From Stenogyne calaminthoides (Eukaryota > Streptophyta > Magnoliopsida > Lamiales > Lamiaceae), in assembly GCA_037126765.1 (NCBI GenBank), contig JBBCBC010000029.1, positions 30,502,052 through 30,566,051 of the forward strand: 64,000 nucleotides of DNA, read 5' to 3'. The notes under the pieces were generated by a model that saw only the letters and a list, made by a program, of their open reading frames with translations, searched no databases and had not been told where the DNA came from. Numbering within the stretch: position 1 is the stretch's first letter; each line of letters opens with the position of its first letter. Both the position numbers and the translations under genes were made by a program. This document shows, piece by piece, positions 49,767 through 61,144 of the stretch.

Positions 49767-50905
49767 AGATCGAATATCAGGTCATGAGAAAGTGTCGTGA
49801 ACATGTTGAAGACTGTCCGTTCGTGTCCGTAAGAAGTCGCTCGTTGGGCAGAAACACATCCATTCTATGATTCTTTATATTTCAGATGTTGGATGTTCTA
49901 AATATTGTTTTGTAAAAAATGGTTTTGCCATGTATATATGTTTTGGGGCAGCAGAGTATATTATGAGATGAGATGAGGAATTAGATTTTACCAAGGCTTT
50001 TGGTTAGGGCCTATGGTTAATAAGCTGTGTATTCCATGTGAGCCTCTGATAATAAATATTTCGTCATTTCTTCATTGTAAACGGCTCCTAATTTGGATCT
50101 GATCATATTCTGACGTGAGACACACTTGCGTGAGACGGTTTCACGGTGATTTATGATAATTTTGGTCACCGATGCTTTAACATTTTGGGATGGTGGATGT
50201 GATTTGTGCTAGCTTATACTTTATCTTATGTATGGCATATATTTTATATGAGTTTTTGTTTTTGACGTAGGATCCGTAATTTGGTAGATTGTATAGAAAA
50301 CTTTAAAATCCCATGTTTGAATTTCCTTATTGGTTGCATGATTTGCTATTGTACCCGACTTCACAATCTTTTAAAAATAATTAATAGGGACATTGAATAG
50401 AATTTCTGAATCGTTTCAAATATACATTTTATATGGGTAGGTCTAGTGTAAAAAAATTTCATGTATGAAAATTTATAAAATTGTATTAAATTAACCATCT
50501 ACACACTAAACATTAAATAACGATCAATTCGAATCCTATGAACCACGAAACCACTTTTATTTGTTTAATCTTGAATCCACTAATTTTGTCTTACCTTCAC
50601 CAACTACATAATTTGGTTGTAAATTAAAGTTTTTTCATATATGAAAATTTTCATACTAGACTTTGTCATTTTATATAGCTTTAAAAAATATTGCTTTTTG
50701 TATTTTTATAAAATCGACTACATTAAATCGTATAAATAATTTGTTTCCCATATTATTGGGAAATAAGTGAGTTTGAGTGGAAGCATGGGAGCCGTTAGTA
50801 ATAGTATTAAAACTACCAATCCATGCTTCAGCTTAAACCTCTTGTATGGGAAAATCACAATTTTCGTTCCAAATTAAAATTCGCATTTCGATTTCATCTG
50901 TCGCC
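49767..50905. other. spacer between phosphatase and dehydrogenase genes (arm A)
   Basis: The left part is the phosphatase 3' untranslated region. The region contains AAAATTTTCATA-type palindromic fragments (50460-50475 and 50640-50660, inverted to each other), suggesting a small MITE. The last ~150 bases are the promoter/leader of the dehydrogenase gene. No other gene seen. Confidence 0.5.
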
Positions 50906-53417
50906 ATGTTTCTTCTCAAGGTATGGAAAACGAAAATCTCAGCTGCCATTTAATTTACGTTTTAGCGTTATCCTGTTTCATTTCTTATGATTCAGTGTTC
51001 TTTTCTATTGCTGTGATGATTGCAGACATGGAGATCAGTAGCATTTGGGGTTTACGGGTACAAGGATTTCACCAAATCTGGTTTTATGTGAGTCCAATCC
51101 GATTAATTTTGACACTGATTTTTTTCTATGATTCCGTTTTCTTCTGTCGTTTTTTTTTAAGAATTTGCAGTTGCTATTTTACTTCTTGGTTTATGAGTAT
51201 TGATAAGCTAAAATTGTGTCGTATTATGCCCTAATTATCACATTTTCCTTTTAGTTAGTGAATTTACTTGATCGATCTTGATATTGTTCAGAAACTTGAA
51301 GTATTAATTAACGCCTTTGAATTTTGGCTTCATCTAAGTAGTCATTGTATTGTATGGATTTGATTGTGCTTTTCTGGAAAAATGGTGGTATTGTATAAGT
51401 GTTTAAGTTAAGAAGAGTTGTTAATTATGCACTTTGATCAATTCCAATATTAGGGAGCATGCAAAAAAATTTAAATCGGAAGATATGCAAGTTCGGATTG
51501 AAGGGAAAAACTGCATTGTCACAGGAGCAAATTCCGGCATTGGTTATGCAACTGCGGAGGGTCTTGCATCACGGTGCATATTTCCTTTTAGGCTTTGTGT
51601 ACATATTTCGTTCATATTCGTATATACTTCTATGAATATTTATATCACATAGTTGGATTTGCGTTTTGGCAGTGGGGCAACGGTTTATATGGTGTGTCGG
51701 AATAAGGAGAGGGGTGAGGTTGCACTTTCAGAGATTCAATCAGCAACAGGAAATAAAAATGTTTTTTGGAGGTTTTTTTTCTTTGATTCCCTTTTTTCTC
51801 TATTCTTTGGAGTTCTGTTTTTAAATTAGTCAATTACTGATGCTTGTTTGCTTTTCTTGTTAGGTCTGCGATATTTCTTGCATCAGCGATGTCAAGCCTT
51901 TTCGCTGCTCGATTTTCTGCAGACAATATGCCTATCCATATTCTGGTAAAATTCATCTTACTTTTAATAATCTCTCAATGTTGGAGAAATGATCTTTTGA
52001 TATAAACAATTTTTGACTCGTTTAAGGTAAACAATGCTGGTGTGCTAGAGCATAATCGTCTCATAACCTCGGAAGGGTATGCATTTTTCTTTTTGATATC
52101 ATGGTCCTTTTTTAACAGTCAACTCAACTCGCTTAAAAACTGATCCGGGACGACTTATTCCTTTTCACATACCCTCAGGCACGAGATGAATTTTGCTGTA
52201 AATGTTTTAGGCACTTACACCATGACTGAGCTTATGTTGCCGTTGCTTGAGAAGGCTGCACCCGATGCTCGTGTTATTACAGTTTCGTCCGGTGGTATGT
52301 ATACTGCCCCGTTGATGGAAGATCTGCAGGTACTCCTCTCTGCTTTTTATTTGATTTACAATATGATTTCATTAGGGATAAGATATAATTTGGGAACTGA
52401 ACTATTGACAGGGTACAGTTTGGCCCTTGAATTATTTTTTTGCTCAATCAAGAATTGCTACTTTTGAAATAGAACAAATAAGCACGTCAACTAATAAAAT
52501 GACATATAAGCACTTCTGACAAATAAAGGTTGCTATTAATTTTCTACACACTATTATTTCCTTCCCTGTATCATAAATTATCTTACTTCAAATTGTACCC
52601 TAACCAATAGTTCAGGAGCTAAATTGTACTTCATCCCATTTCATCACTTAGGATGACTAAATTTATATATCTTCGCAGTTCAGCGGTAAAGAATTTGACG
52701 GGGTTCAACAGTATGCGAGAAACAAGCGCGTGCAGGTAGGTTTAAGCTTGAACCATCCGATATCCACGATTTAGAAAACCTTAATCTCCACTCTTGTTTG
52801 ATGATGAAAATTTCATTTAAGGTATGATTTTCATTATAGGGTAGATTACATTTTGGCCTTGTGTGTGTTAGGTGGCATTGACAGAAAAATGGGCCGATAT
52901 GCACAAGGACAAAGGCATTGGATTCTACTCGATGCACCCCGGGTGGGCAGAGACACCGGGCGTTTCCAAGAGTTTGCCCGGTCTCTCAAAATCGTAAGGC
53001 CCATATTGCATCTCAATCGAGGGAGTGTTTTGAAACTTGAATAAAGTGCTCCAGAAGCACTTTTATTAAAAGTTGTTAGACACAAGTGCTTCTGGATTTT
53101 GTATTGAGCTTTGCAAACACCCCCGAATGTGACTTACCCACACACGTCACTTTAGTCGAGCAACTTCCAATTCTCTATACGAGTAAGTAAAATTGACCTA
53201 TGATTTTGCAGGTTATCAGGAAACCTTAGAACAAGTGAGCAAGGTGCAGATACAGTACTGTGGTTAGCTTTACAACCGAAAGAGAAGCTCAGATTCTGAG
53301 GATTTTATTTCGACGAGCTGAAGCATCTAAGCACTTGCTGTTTGCAGGCTACCCAGGCTACTCATTCAGCTATACACTCCATTGTTATTAAACTCCACAC
53401 TATGTCCAATCTATAGA
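50906..53417 (+). CDS. short-chain dehydrogenase/reductase, DHRS12-like (copy A)
   Basis: An NAD(P)-dependent oxidoreductase of the classical SDR type; substrate unknown. Exons: 50906-50920 (MFLLK), 51026-51087, 51454-51573, 51673-51771, 51864-51945, 52027-52076, 52179-52329, 52679-52735, 52872-52993 and about 53212-53417. The cofactor-binding motif TGANSGIG lies in exon 3 and NNAG in exon 6. The catalytic Ser is in VITVSSGGMY and YxxxK is in QQYARNKR (exon 8); HPGWAETPGV follows. Frame breaks: six Ts instead of seven near 51762-51767 (GTTTTTTGG), an extra C near 51900, and small indels near 53295-53330 that create a TGA in KEKLRF. They are consistent with base errors, since all splice sites and active-site residues are kept. 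The C-terminal end is approximate. Confidence 0.82.
53021..53123. mobile_element. Harbinger-like MITE in the last dehydrogenase intron
   Basis: GGGAGTGTTTTGAAACTTGA on the left and, inverted, GGGGTGTTTGCAAAGCTCAA on the right, with CGA on both sides as a possible target duplication. The core folds back (AGTGCTCCAGAAGCACTT / AAGTGCTTCTGGA). Confidence 0.6.
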
Positions 53418-54397
53418 GTCATATTATGATGATCATTTTTTATTTTTCAGTATTCTGGATATGAAGTTTCTTTAAGAATGCCATAATACATGTAAAATTA
53501 GTGTTTTGAAGAATCACTTCACTTTTATTACGATGCTTATATCCCATCACACAATACACAACTATTCACAATCGCCCGGACTGGGAAAAGTATCATGTGG
53601 AACTTGTTCTCGTTAAAACTCATTTTTTTTAGCCTCATCACGTGTTTCACTAAATCGTTTACTTGTTTTAACTAAATAAGATAACCTCACCCGCTTTTGA
53701 TTAACCACCTCCAGTTCTACAATCACTTCTTATTAATTTTCCTCTACAACCAGTAACCTTCTTTTGTTCCAATTTTTTTCAAAAACTAAAGCACAAGGAT
53801 AATGATGTCACTATGAAGACATTCCCTCCTCCATCATATCCAGGGGCATAAATTCCCGTTGAAAAACTTAGGAAAAATTACAACTAAGATACAAGATTTG
53901 AGTACAAATAGTTTGGAGAATTTGGTTTGTGATCGCTTATTGTTTTGCAAATAAGTGGTGACAGAGATCTTGTATGAAACCTCAAATATCTCATTCCAAA
54001 GATGGAACTCCAATTAATATTTTTGATCAATTTTCACTTAAACACACTGATCCATTTACTAGTTCTTAAGAAATAATATCTATCTCACGAATCTCACACA
54101 TACAAATCAAAACTTACTCATATCAATCCACAAAAATGAAATGAAACTACAAAGACATTCCTTGAAATCGTAAAAGACTTTACTAGAATCGATTAATGTC
54201 AACCTAGGAAAGAAAAATATTAATATTAATAAATTGATAAAACTCGTCCACGCTCAACTAATCATGTATATAACAAGTGATATTATTATACCTGTTTTGT
54301 AATTGATTAATTGTTCTTTTTTATTGACAAGTTCATTATTGATTATTAATCTTGCTAGTTATTGAAATTTAATTGACTAATAAAATGTGATGTAAGA
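53418..54397. other. spacer between convergent genes, no gene seen
   Basis: It holds the 3' untranslated regions of the dehydrogenase (+) and SEC6 (-) genes. Otherwise AT-rich with no supported feature. Confidence 0.6.
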
Positions 54398-57300
54398 TTA
54401 AGTGAGTTTTCTCCATATGCCTCCTTTAGAACCTTGCAAGGCCTTCACTCTAGAGAATACAAAACCTTGTTTGGGAGGTTTTCCATCAACAAAAGAATGT
54501 TCAAAAATTTCTTTGCACTCCTGAACAACCTGTTTCACATAATAACACAATCGAAAGGTTATAAAACAATTCGACCAAATTAGCTGCAAAATTAGTTTAT
54601 CGTAAACCAACTCAAGCGCATTTTTTAAATGATATTAGTTGTTTTCTACTAAAAGTATTGGATTTTGTACTTTTTGAATAGTATTAGTTGTGTGCAGTTG
54701 CATTGTATAACTAGTGTACAAGAGTGTAACTAAATATTTTTACCTCTTTTAGCATCTTTCCTCGTATGCCTTCACTTAAGCTCACCAATTTCTCGACCAC
54801 TTCAGGCTACATTCGTAAAAGCATTGATTAATTTAGAAACAATGATGAGTAATCAAATGCTGCACATGAATAGAATAATGGATTCGAAACGAACGTATGA
54901 TCATCGATTAATAGGGGACTTACAGGACAATCAGGTTGATGTTCAAGAATATTTGTGTATACAAGTGTGAAAAACATCTGGGCTCTCTGATGAAGCAAGT
55001 TCTCTCAAGTCTGCAAGTACCCTTTATTCTATTCTCAACTTTCTGCAGCACACTGTTCTTATTAATATATGTTATAAGCTAAAATGTCGAAATCAATTCA
55101 AGAAATTTTGAAAATGATAACTTTCTCAGTACATGAAAGTTGTGAGCAACAAAAAATTCATGAATTTCTGACGATCTCAACTGTTCTTTATACTGACGAA
55201 ATCATTATGTGTCATGTGAAGTAGGAGGGTTTGAGGTCGATAAAAGTGAAATGGAGCTTACAGAATTAGTCATATACTCGAGGAAAAATTCCATGAGAAC
55301 CTCTTCATCTAGCTTCATCCTTTCAATTGTGTCTTCTTTGATATAATGTTTCTGGAGAGCACAAACAGAAAATCAAGGCTAAACACTTGTGATGATATAA
55401 AATTATGAATGTGTATTTTATAAATGATTAGAACCTGGATTATCAGATGATCAACATATACAATAACAGTATCTTCTAGGCAGGCCTCAACAAATCGCCT
55501 AAACGATCTTTCTTCAATGTACCTTCATATGTGATGACACAAGAATGGGCTTGTATCATCTGGAAAATCATAAGTCGACTATTACTCAGACCGAGTACAA
55601 ATAACTTACATCTTGACATCTGTGAAGTAATCGCGAAATGTGGCAACTAGGTACTCTGTTACCTGTCCTTCCATCCAATCTGTAATGTGAATAAATACAT
55701 CAATAAGAAAAATAATGTGCAGAGGTAATTAACTTTGATTTATTTAGTGCTGTTTTTCCTTTTCCACTTTTTCAAGCTTAAACATCTGCATGCATATTGC
55801 ATACCAAACAGGCTATGAAGAAGAAAATTTAAGATTATTTTTATCCAACGTTTTAATTATATTTACCTTTTTGAATTAAGGAATAATCTAGTATATTAAA
55901 GAAGAGCTGATGACTATCTCTAGTTTCTCTTCCTCAGCTCTAGTTTTCGTATAGTAAAACTGTTCATAGACCTTAACATTAAGGTGAGAAGCAGTAAAAT
56001 CTTACCTTTCTGATATATCTTTACGAGTAATTCCGGAACACCTGGATCTTCAAAAATGACAGTAACGGTTTGAGGAAAAGCTTCCTAGTAGCAACAAATA
56101 TTTACCACTTTATGATGATTAAGAAACATCAATAACATTCATAAAATCATTATAAAGAATATACAAAAGTAGGTGGAGCAAATGACTACTGCAGTAGATA
56201 ACATTATTATGTAAAGAACGTAAGCACCTTAGAGAGCTATAGTATTATCAATTTATCTTCATTATCTAATGTTGAACTTTAAAGAAATTACAGTACATAA
56301 TGCTACTACGAGAGCTAGAAATGATAAGAAGACCAAAAGGTAATATCAAAGTGGAAAAGGAAGCACTGACATACCTTTGCAACCTCAAGGAAGCCTTTGC
56401 AAGTGTCATCAAAATTAACCTGTATAATTAAGAACCAGTAAATCCAGGAATCAGATCATATTGACGCTTATTCAGTTATTCTACTGAACATTGTTTATAT
56501 CAGTGAGCACGATATAATTAAAAGGTTTCCTAACTGATCAAGAGTTTTGAGTATTTTCAAATTGTAAATTTGAAGCTCCTAAGATGTATTATTTGAGGCA
56601 AACTAGTTTTGAGAATTTCTAAAACTAAGTGATGAATATTAGTTTCAAAAGGCAAAGCAAGTAAAATTTGAATTGCACTGCAATCTTATTATTGAATGCT
56701 GAAATAAGCGAGTGAAATGTAAAAAGTTTTTTAATCACGTAAGTACCTGCTCTGCATAATTCTCTGGGAGAGCTTCAAGTGTATTAGAACTTAGCTCCAG
56801 GGCAAGATCATAGCAGCGAAGATTGTTATTAATCTGTCATAAAGTGATAGGTACAAAATATTCAGAATAATCGGGTGCTGTATCAATGGCATATTATTTT
56901 GTTGGCACAATTTACATACTATTGCGCACAGTTTACATACCATTGCACACAAAACTTCTAGACCAATTTCAGAAGGAGGTTCTTCCAAGCTCTTCCTCTC
57001 CGCTGCTTGAAAATCGATCATCACCTGAAACAAGTCGAAAAACAAAAGTCTAATAATGTCTTTTTAACAACATATGCAATCACGACTGATTGCATTAATT
57101 CTGCAAGATCCATTTCCCAAACATGTCCTTCAAATAATTTCTCAATGAATAACTACACTCAAGACTCACAATGTTGGGCACTCAAGCATGGAAGCTCTAA
57201 CTCCACCCAAAAGCTAGCTCAAGAGTGGAGGATTGACTCCCACTTAAGTACCCATCCACAATTTTTTGTGGATCCGATGTGGGATCGTAACACACAAACT

Positions 57301-58607
57301 AGAGTTAAATCTACCTGAATGATGGACAAAGCAATTCTGTATAACATGACAGTCGTTCTATTTTCCACCCGACTATTTGTACTTGTTCTCCAAGTATCTG
57401 CTAAACAAATCAACAGCAGCTGGTGTGTACAGCTTTCCACTTTCTGTCTTCTTTGGTGGCTGTACCTTTTATCAGCTTCAAGTATATTCAAGTACCATTT
57501 CTGCAGACGATGCCTTTGTTTGATTATTTGACCAAAAAGGCGAATTATATTTGAATAAAAAAAGAAATGGAAATGCCCTCTCGTGTAGCTACCTTTTGTC
57601 GTGGCTTGCATTCGCTCAACATAAGCATTCATAAGGGGGTCCATTGCACCACATTCAGAACAAACTTGAGCAAGTGTCTCATCAACACCAAGTGAAACTA
57701 GATTATCTTGGTAGTTAACCACCCAGCCAGTCACCTAATATTTTCCGCTCATAATGAAAGCCAAGGAATTAATGGAAGCAGAAGTAGCTATTTAAATGTT
57801 CCACAAGTTAAACTGAATATACAACTCAGCAGATGATGAATATGCATTTAAATGTAGAGCAATTAAAAATATGATGTTTGTTTTGATTAAAAAGAGAGCA
57901 GATATGAAAAGGAAACAAAAGAATTGACCAAAATAGAAAGTCCCTTCGGCAGCTGAGCAGCAATCCCTAATAATAAATAATTATCATGTTAAGAAGTAAA
58001 TATAGCAAACCTAGGAGGAAAGCAAGGGCAAATATGGTCATAAATATCTCCAAGTTCTTCACCAATCTGACATTTATCAAAACAGTTTACCACAAAGGCA
58101 GATAAGTTAAAAGAATTTGAGTTTTGAACTTGATTTGATAAATTCTAAATATATATAACTTATATGCACAATACATTGCGTAGTTCACACAGTCTAATAT
58201 GGGTAAATTTGAGCATATATAATGGAAATCACAGCATGATCTCTATTTTGTCAGTCTGCCAAATGGGTAATTAGGTAAAGTCTGAACTCAACTAAAGAAA
58301 GAGAAGCTTAGCTTAATGTTCAAATTCGATTATTTTGAGGTTATTCTCGTGCCACTTCTAAAGTCAACGTAAGCGCAATATGAGGTCTCGAAGATGCCAA
58401 TTAAATTACAATGATAAGAATTTGAAACATAATTTCAATCATACATTAAACATGATATCCTATACGGGTTTCTCCACCAAAGGTGCTCTCGTCAATAAAA
58501 CCCCTGTTTTGGGTAATTTCCGTTGATATTAATAGAATTTAGAATCTTTTAAAAAGTTAAAATTTACCTTGAGCCTCTATATTCTCTTTTACATCCTCAA
58601 ACAAGAG
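54398..58607 (-). CDS. SEC6: exocyst complex subunit SEC6, C-terminal part only
   Basis: A subunit of the octameric exocyst that tethers secretory vesicles to the plasma membrane. Exons (5' to 3'): perhaps 58607-58568, then 58066-58011 (IGEELGDIYDHICPCFPPR), 57734-57593 (VTGWVVNYQDNLVSLGVDET), 57500-57315, 57024-56941, 56833-56747, 56419-56375, 56084-56006, 55679-55610, 55522-55435, 55351-55262, 55042-54924, 54806-54744 and 54529-54398, ending GGIWRKLT. This covers about half of the ~750-residue protein; the N-terminal half would lie beyond the N gap. An exon expected between CPCFPPR and VTGWVV (the YEIFQLMV region) is missing from 57735-58010. Frame breaks: 57500-57315 (several) and 55042-54924 (extra G and extra T in homopolymers). 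Other exons are in phase. Confidence 0.82.
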
Positions 58608-58903
58608 CTGAATGCCATATAATTATCAGTATATGAGAACCGATACATATGTTCTATACTAGAGCAATATTGCAGAAGCAGATAAAGCATAAACCCCAGA
58701 GAGCAATCGGTCAAACGCTGACATTCAATAGATTTTATTTCTGTCCTAACATTTATCCTTGTAGCCTTTACCTGACCTTTTTAGTGTGGTGGGGTACAAA
58801 TTCAGTTGTTTCAAAACATTAATATGCAATAAATATATAGTGTTCTAAAATAAATCATGAGTAGAAAGGATAATTTGTTCGTTGACAGATAAATACTTGG
58901 CAT

Positions 58904-59403
58904 NNNNNNNNNNNNNNNNNNNNNNNNNNNNNNNNNNNNNNNNNNNNNNNNNNNNNNNNNNNNNNNNNNNNNNNNNNNNNNNNNNNNNNNNNNNNNNNNN
59001 NNNNNNNNNNNNNNNNNNNNNNNNNNNNNNNNNNNNNNNNNNNNNNNNNNNNNNNNNNNNNNNNNNNNNNNNNNNNNNNNNNNNNNNNNNNNNNNNNNNN
59101 NNNNNNNNNNNNNNNNNNNNNNNNNNNNNNNNNNNNNNNNNNNNNNNNNNNNNNNNNNNNNNNNNNNNNNNNNNNNNNNNNNNNNNNNNNNNNNNNNNNN
59201 NNNNNNNNNNNNNNNNNNNNNNNNNNNNNNNNNNNNNNNNNNNNNNNNNNNNNNNNNNNNNNNNNNNNNNNNNNNNNNNNNNNNNNNNNNNNNNNNNNNN
59301 NNNNNNNNNNNNNNNNNNNNNNNNNNNNNNNNNNNNNNNNNNNNNNNNNNNNNNNNNNNNNNNNNNNNNNNNNNNNNNNNNNNNNNNNNNNNNNNNNNNN
59401 NNN
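58904..59403. other. assembly gap of exactly 500 N
   Basis: A run of 500 undetermined bases, a conventional fixed-size scaffold gap. The left flank is an intron or upstream part of SEC6. The right flank is dehydrogenase exon 3 in reverse. The true distance and even the adjacency of the two sides are unknown. Confidence 0.99.
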
Positions 59404-60005
59404 TTTCCCTTCAATCCGAACTTGCATATCTTCCGATTTAAATTTTTTTGCATGCTCCCTAATATTGGAATTGATCAAAGTGCATAATTAACAACTCTTC
59501 TTAACTTAAACACTTATACAATATCACCATTTTTCCAGAAAAGCACAATCAAATCCATACAATACAATGACTACTTAGATGAAGCCAAAATTCAAAGGCG
59601 TTAATTAATACTTCAAGTTTCTGAACAATATCAAGATCGATCAAGTAAATTCACTAACTAAAAGGAAAATGTGATAATTAGGGCATAATACGACACAATT
59701 TTAGCTTATCAATACTCATAAACCAAGAAGTAAAATAGCAACTGCAAATTCTTAAAAAAAAACCACAGAAGAAAACGGAATCATAGAAAAAAATCAGTGT
59801 CAAAATTAATCGGATTGGACTCACATAAAACCAGATTTGGTGAAATCCTTGTACCCGTAAACCCCAAATGCTACTGATCTCCATGTCTGCAATCATCACA
59901 GCAATAGAAAGAACACTGAATCATAAGAAATGAAACAGGATAACGCTAAAACGTAAATTAAATGGCAGCTGAGATTTTCGTTTTCCATACCTTGAGAAGA
60001 AACAT
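59404..60005 (-). CDS. DHRS12-like dehydrogenase, 5' part (copy B, truncated by the gap)
   Basis: Exons 60005-59991 (MFLLK), 59886-59825 (TWRSVAFGVYGYKDFTKSGF) and 59458-59404 (EHAKKFKSEDMQVRIEG) correspond one-to-one with arm A exons 1-3. Exon 3 is cut by the N run before the TGANSGIG motif. No frame break is visible in the part present. Confidence 0.8.
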
Positions 60006-61144
60006 GGCGACAGATGAAATCGAAATGCGAATTTTAATTTGGAAAGAAAATTGTGATTTTCCCATACAAGGGGTTTAAGCTGAAGCATGGATTGGTAGTT
60101 TTAATACTATTACTAACGGCTCCCATGCTTCCACTCAAACTCACTTATTTCCCAATAATATGGGAAACAAATTATTTATACGATTTAATGTAGTCGATTT
60201 TATAAAAATACAAAAAGCAATATTTTTTAAAGCTATATAAAATGACAAAGTCTAGTATGAAAATTTTCATATATGAAAAAACTTTAATTTACAACCAAAT
60301 TATGTAGTTGGTGAAGGTAAGACAAAATTGAGTAGTTCAAGATTCACTCGACCCAAGTGGTTCATGGTTCATCCGGTTCGAATTGATCATTATTTAGTGT
60401 TTAGGGTGTAGATGGTTAATTTAATACAATTTTATAAATTTTCATACATGAAATTTTTTTACACTAGACCTACCCATATAAAATGTATATTTGAAACGAT
60501 TCAGAAATTCTATTCAATGTCCCTATTAATTATTTTTAAAAGATTGTGAAGTCGGGTACAATAGCAAATCATGCAACCAATAAGGAAATTCAAACATGGG
60601 ATTTTAAAGTTTTCTATACAATCTACCAAATTACGGATCCTACGTCAAAACACAAAAACTCATATAAGACTGTCTCATATATAAGATAGAGTATAAACTA
60701 GCACAAATCACATCCACCCATCCCAAAATGTTAAAGCATCAGTGACCAAATTATACTTCATCTCACCGTGAAACCGTCTCACGCAAGTGTCTCACGTCAG
60801 AATATGATCAGATCCAAATTAGGAGCCGTTTACAATGAAGAAATGACGAAATATTTATTATCAGAGGCTCACATGGAATACACAGCTTATTAACCATAGG
60901 CCCTAACCAAAAGCCTTGGTAAAATCTAATTCCTCATCTCATCTCATAATATACTCTGCTGCCCCAAAACATATATACATGGCAAAACCATTTTTTTACA
61001 AAACAATATTTAGAACATCCAACATCTGAAATATAAAGAATCATAGAATGGATGTGTTTCTGCCCAACGAGCGACTTCTTACGGACACGAACGGACAGTC
61101 TTCAACATGTTCACGACACTTTCTCATGACCTGATATTCGATCT

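Larger units (their letters stand above)
46919..51507 (+). repeat. inverted duplication, arm A
   Basis: This segment (phosphatase exon 7 through dehydrogenase exon 3) is repeated on the opposite strand at 59404-64000, with identity high enough to align by eye throughout. Exons, introns and the Stowaway element all correspond. Arm A is about 4589 bases and arm B 4597. Arm B is cut by the N gap on one side and by the window edge on the other, so the duplication may extend further. Confidence 0.95.

Noticed and set aside
57080..57310. Possible retrotransposon or MITE fragment in a SEC6 intron (AGCTCAAGAGTGGAGGATTG, GATGTGGGATCG)
   Set aside because: The text resembles common plant repeat debris, but no terminal repeats or target duplication were found, so I did not list it as an element.
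58845..59487. Open frames of about 200 codons across the gap
   Set aside because: They consist of undetermined bases and only look open.
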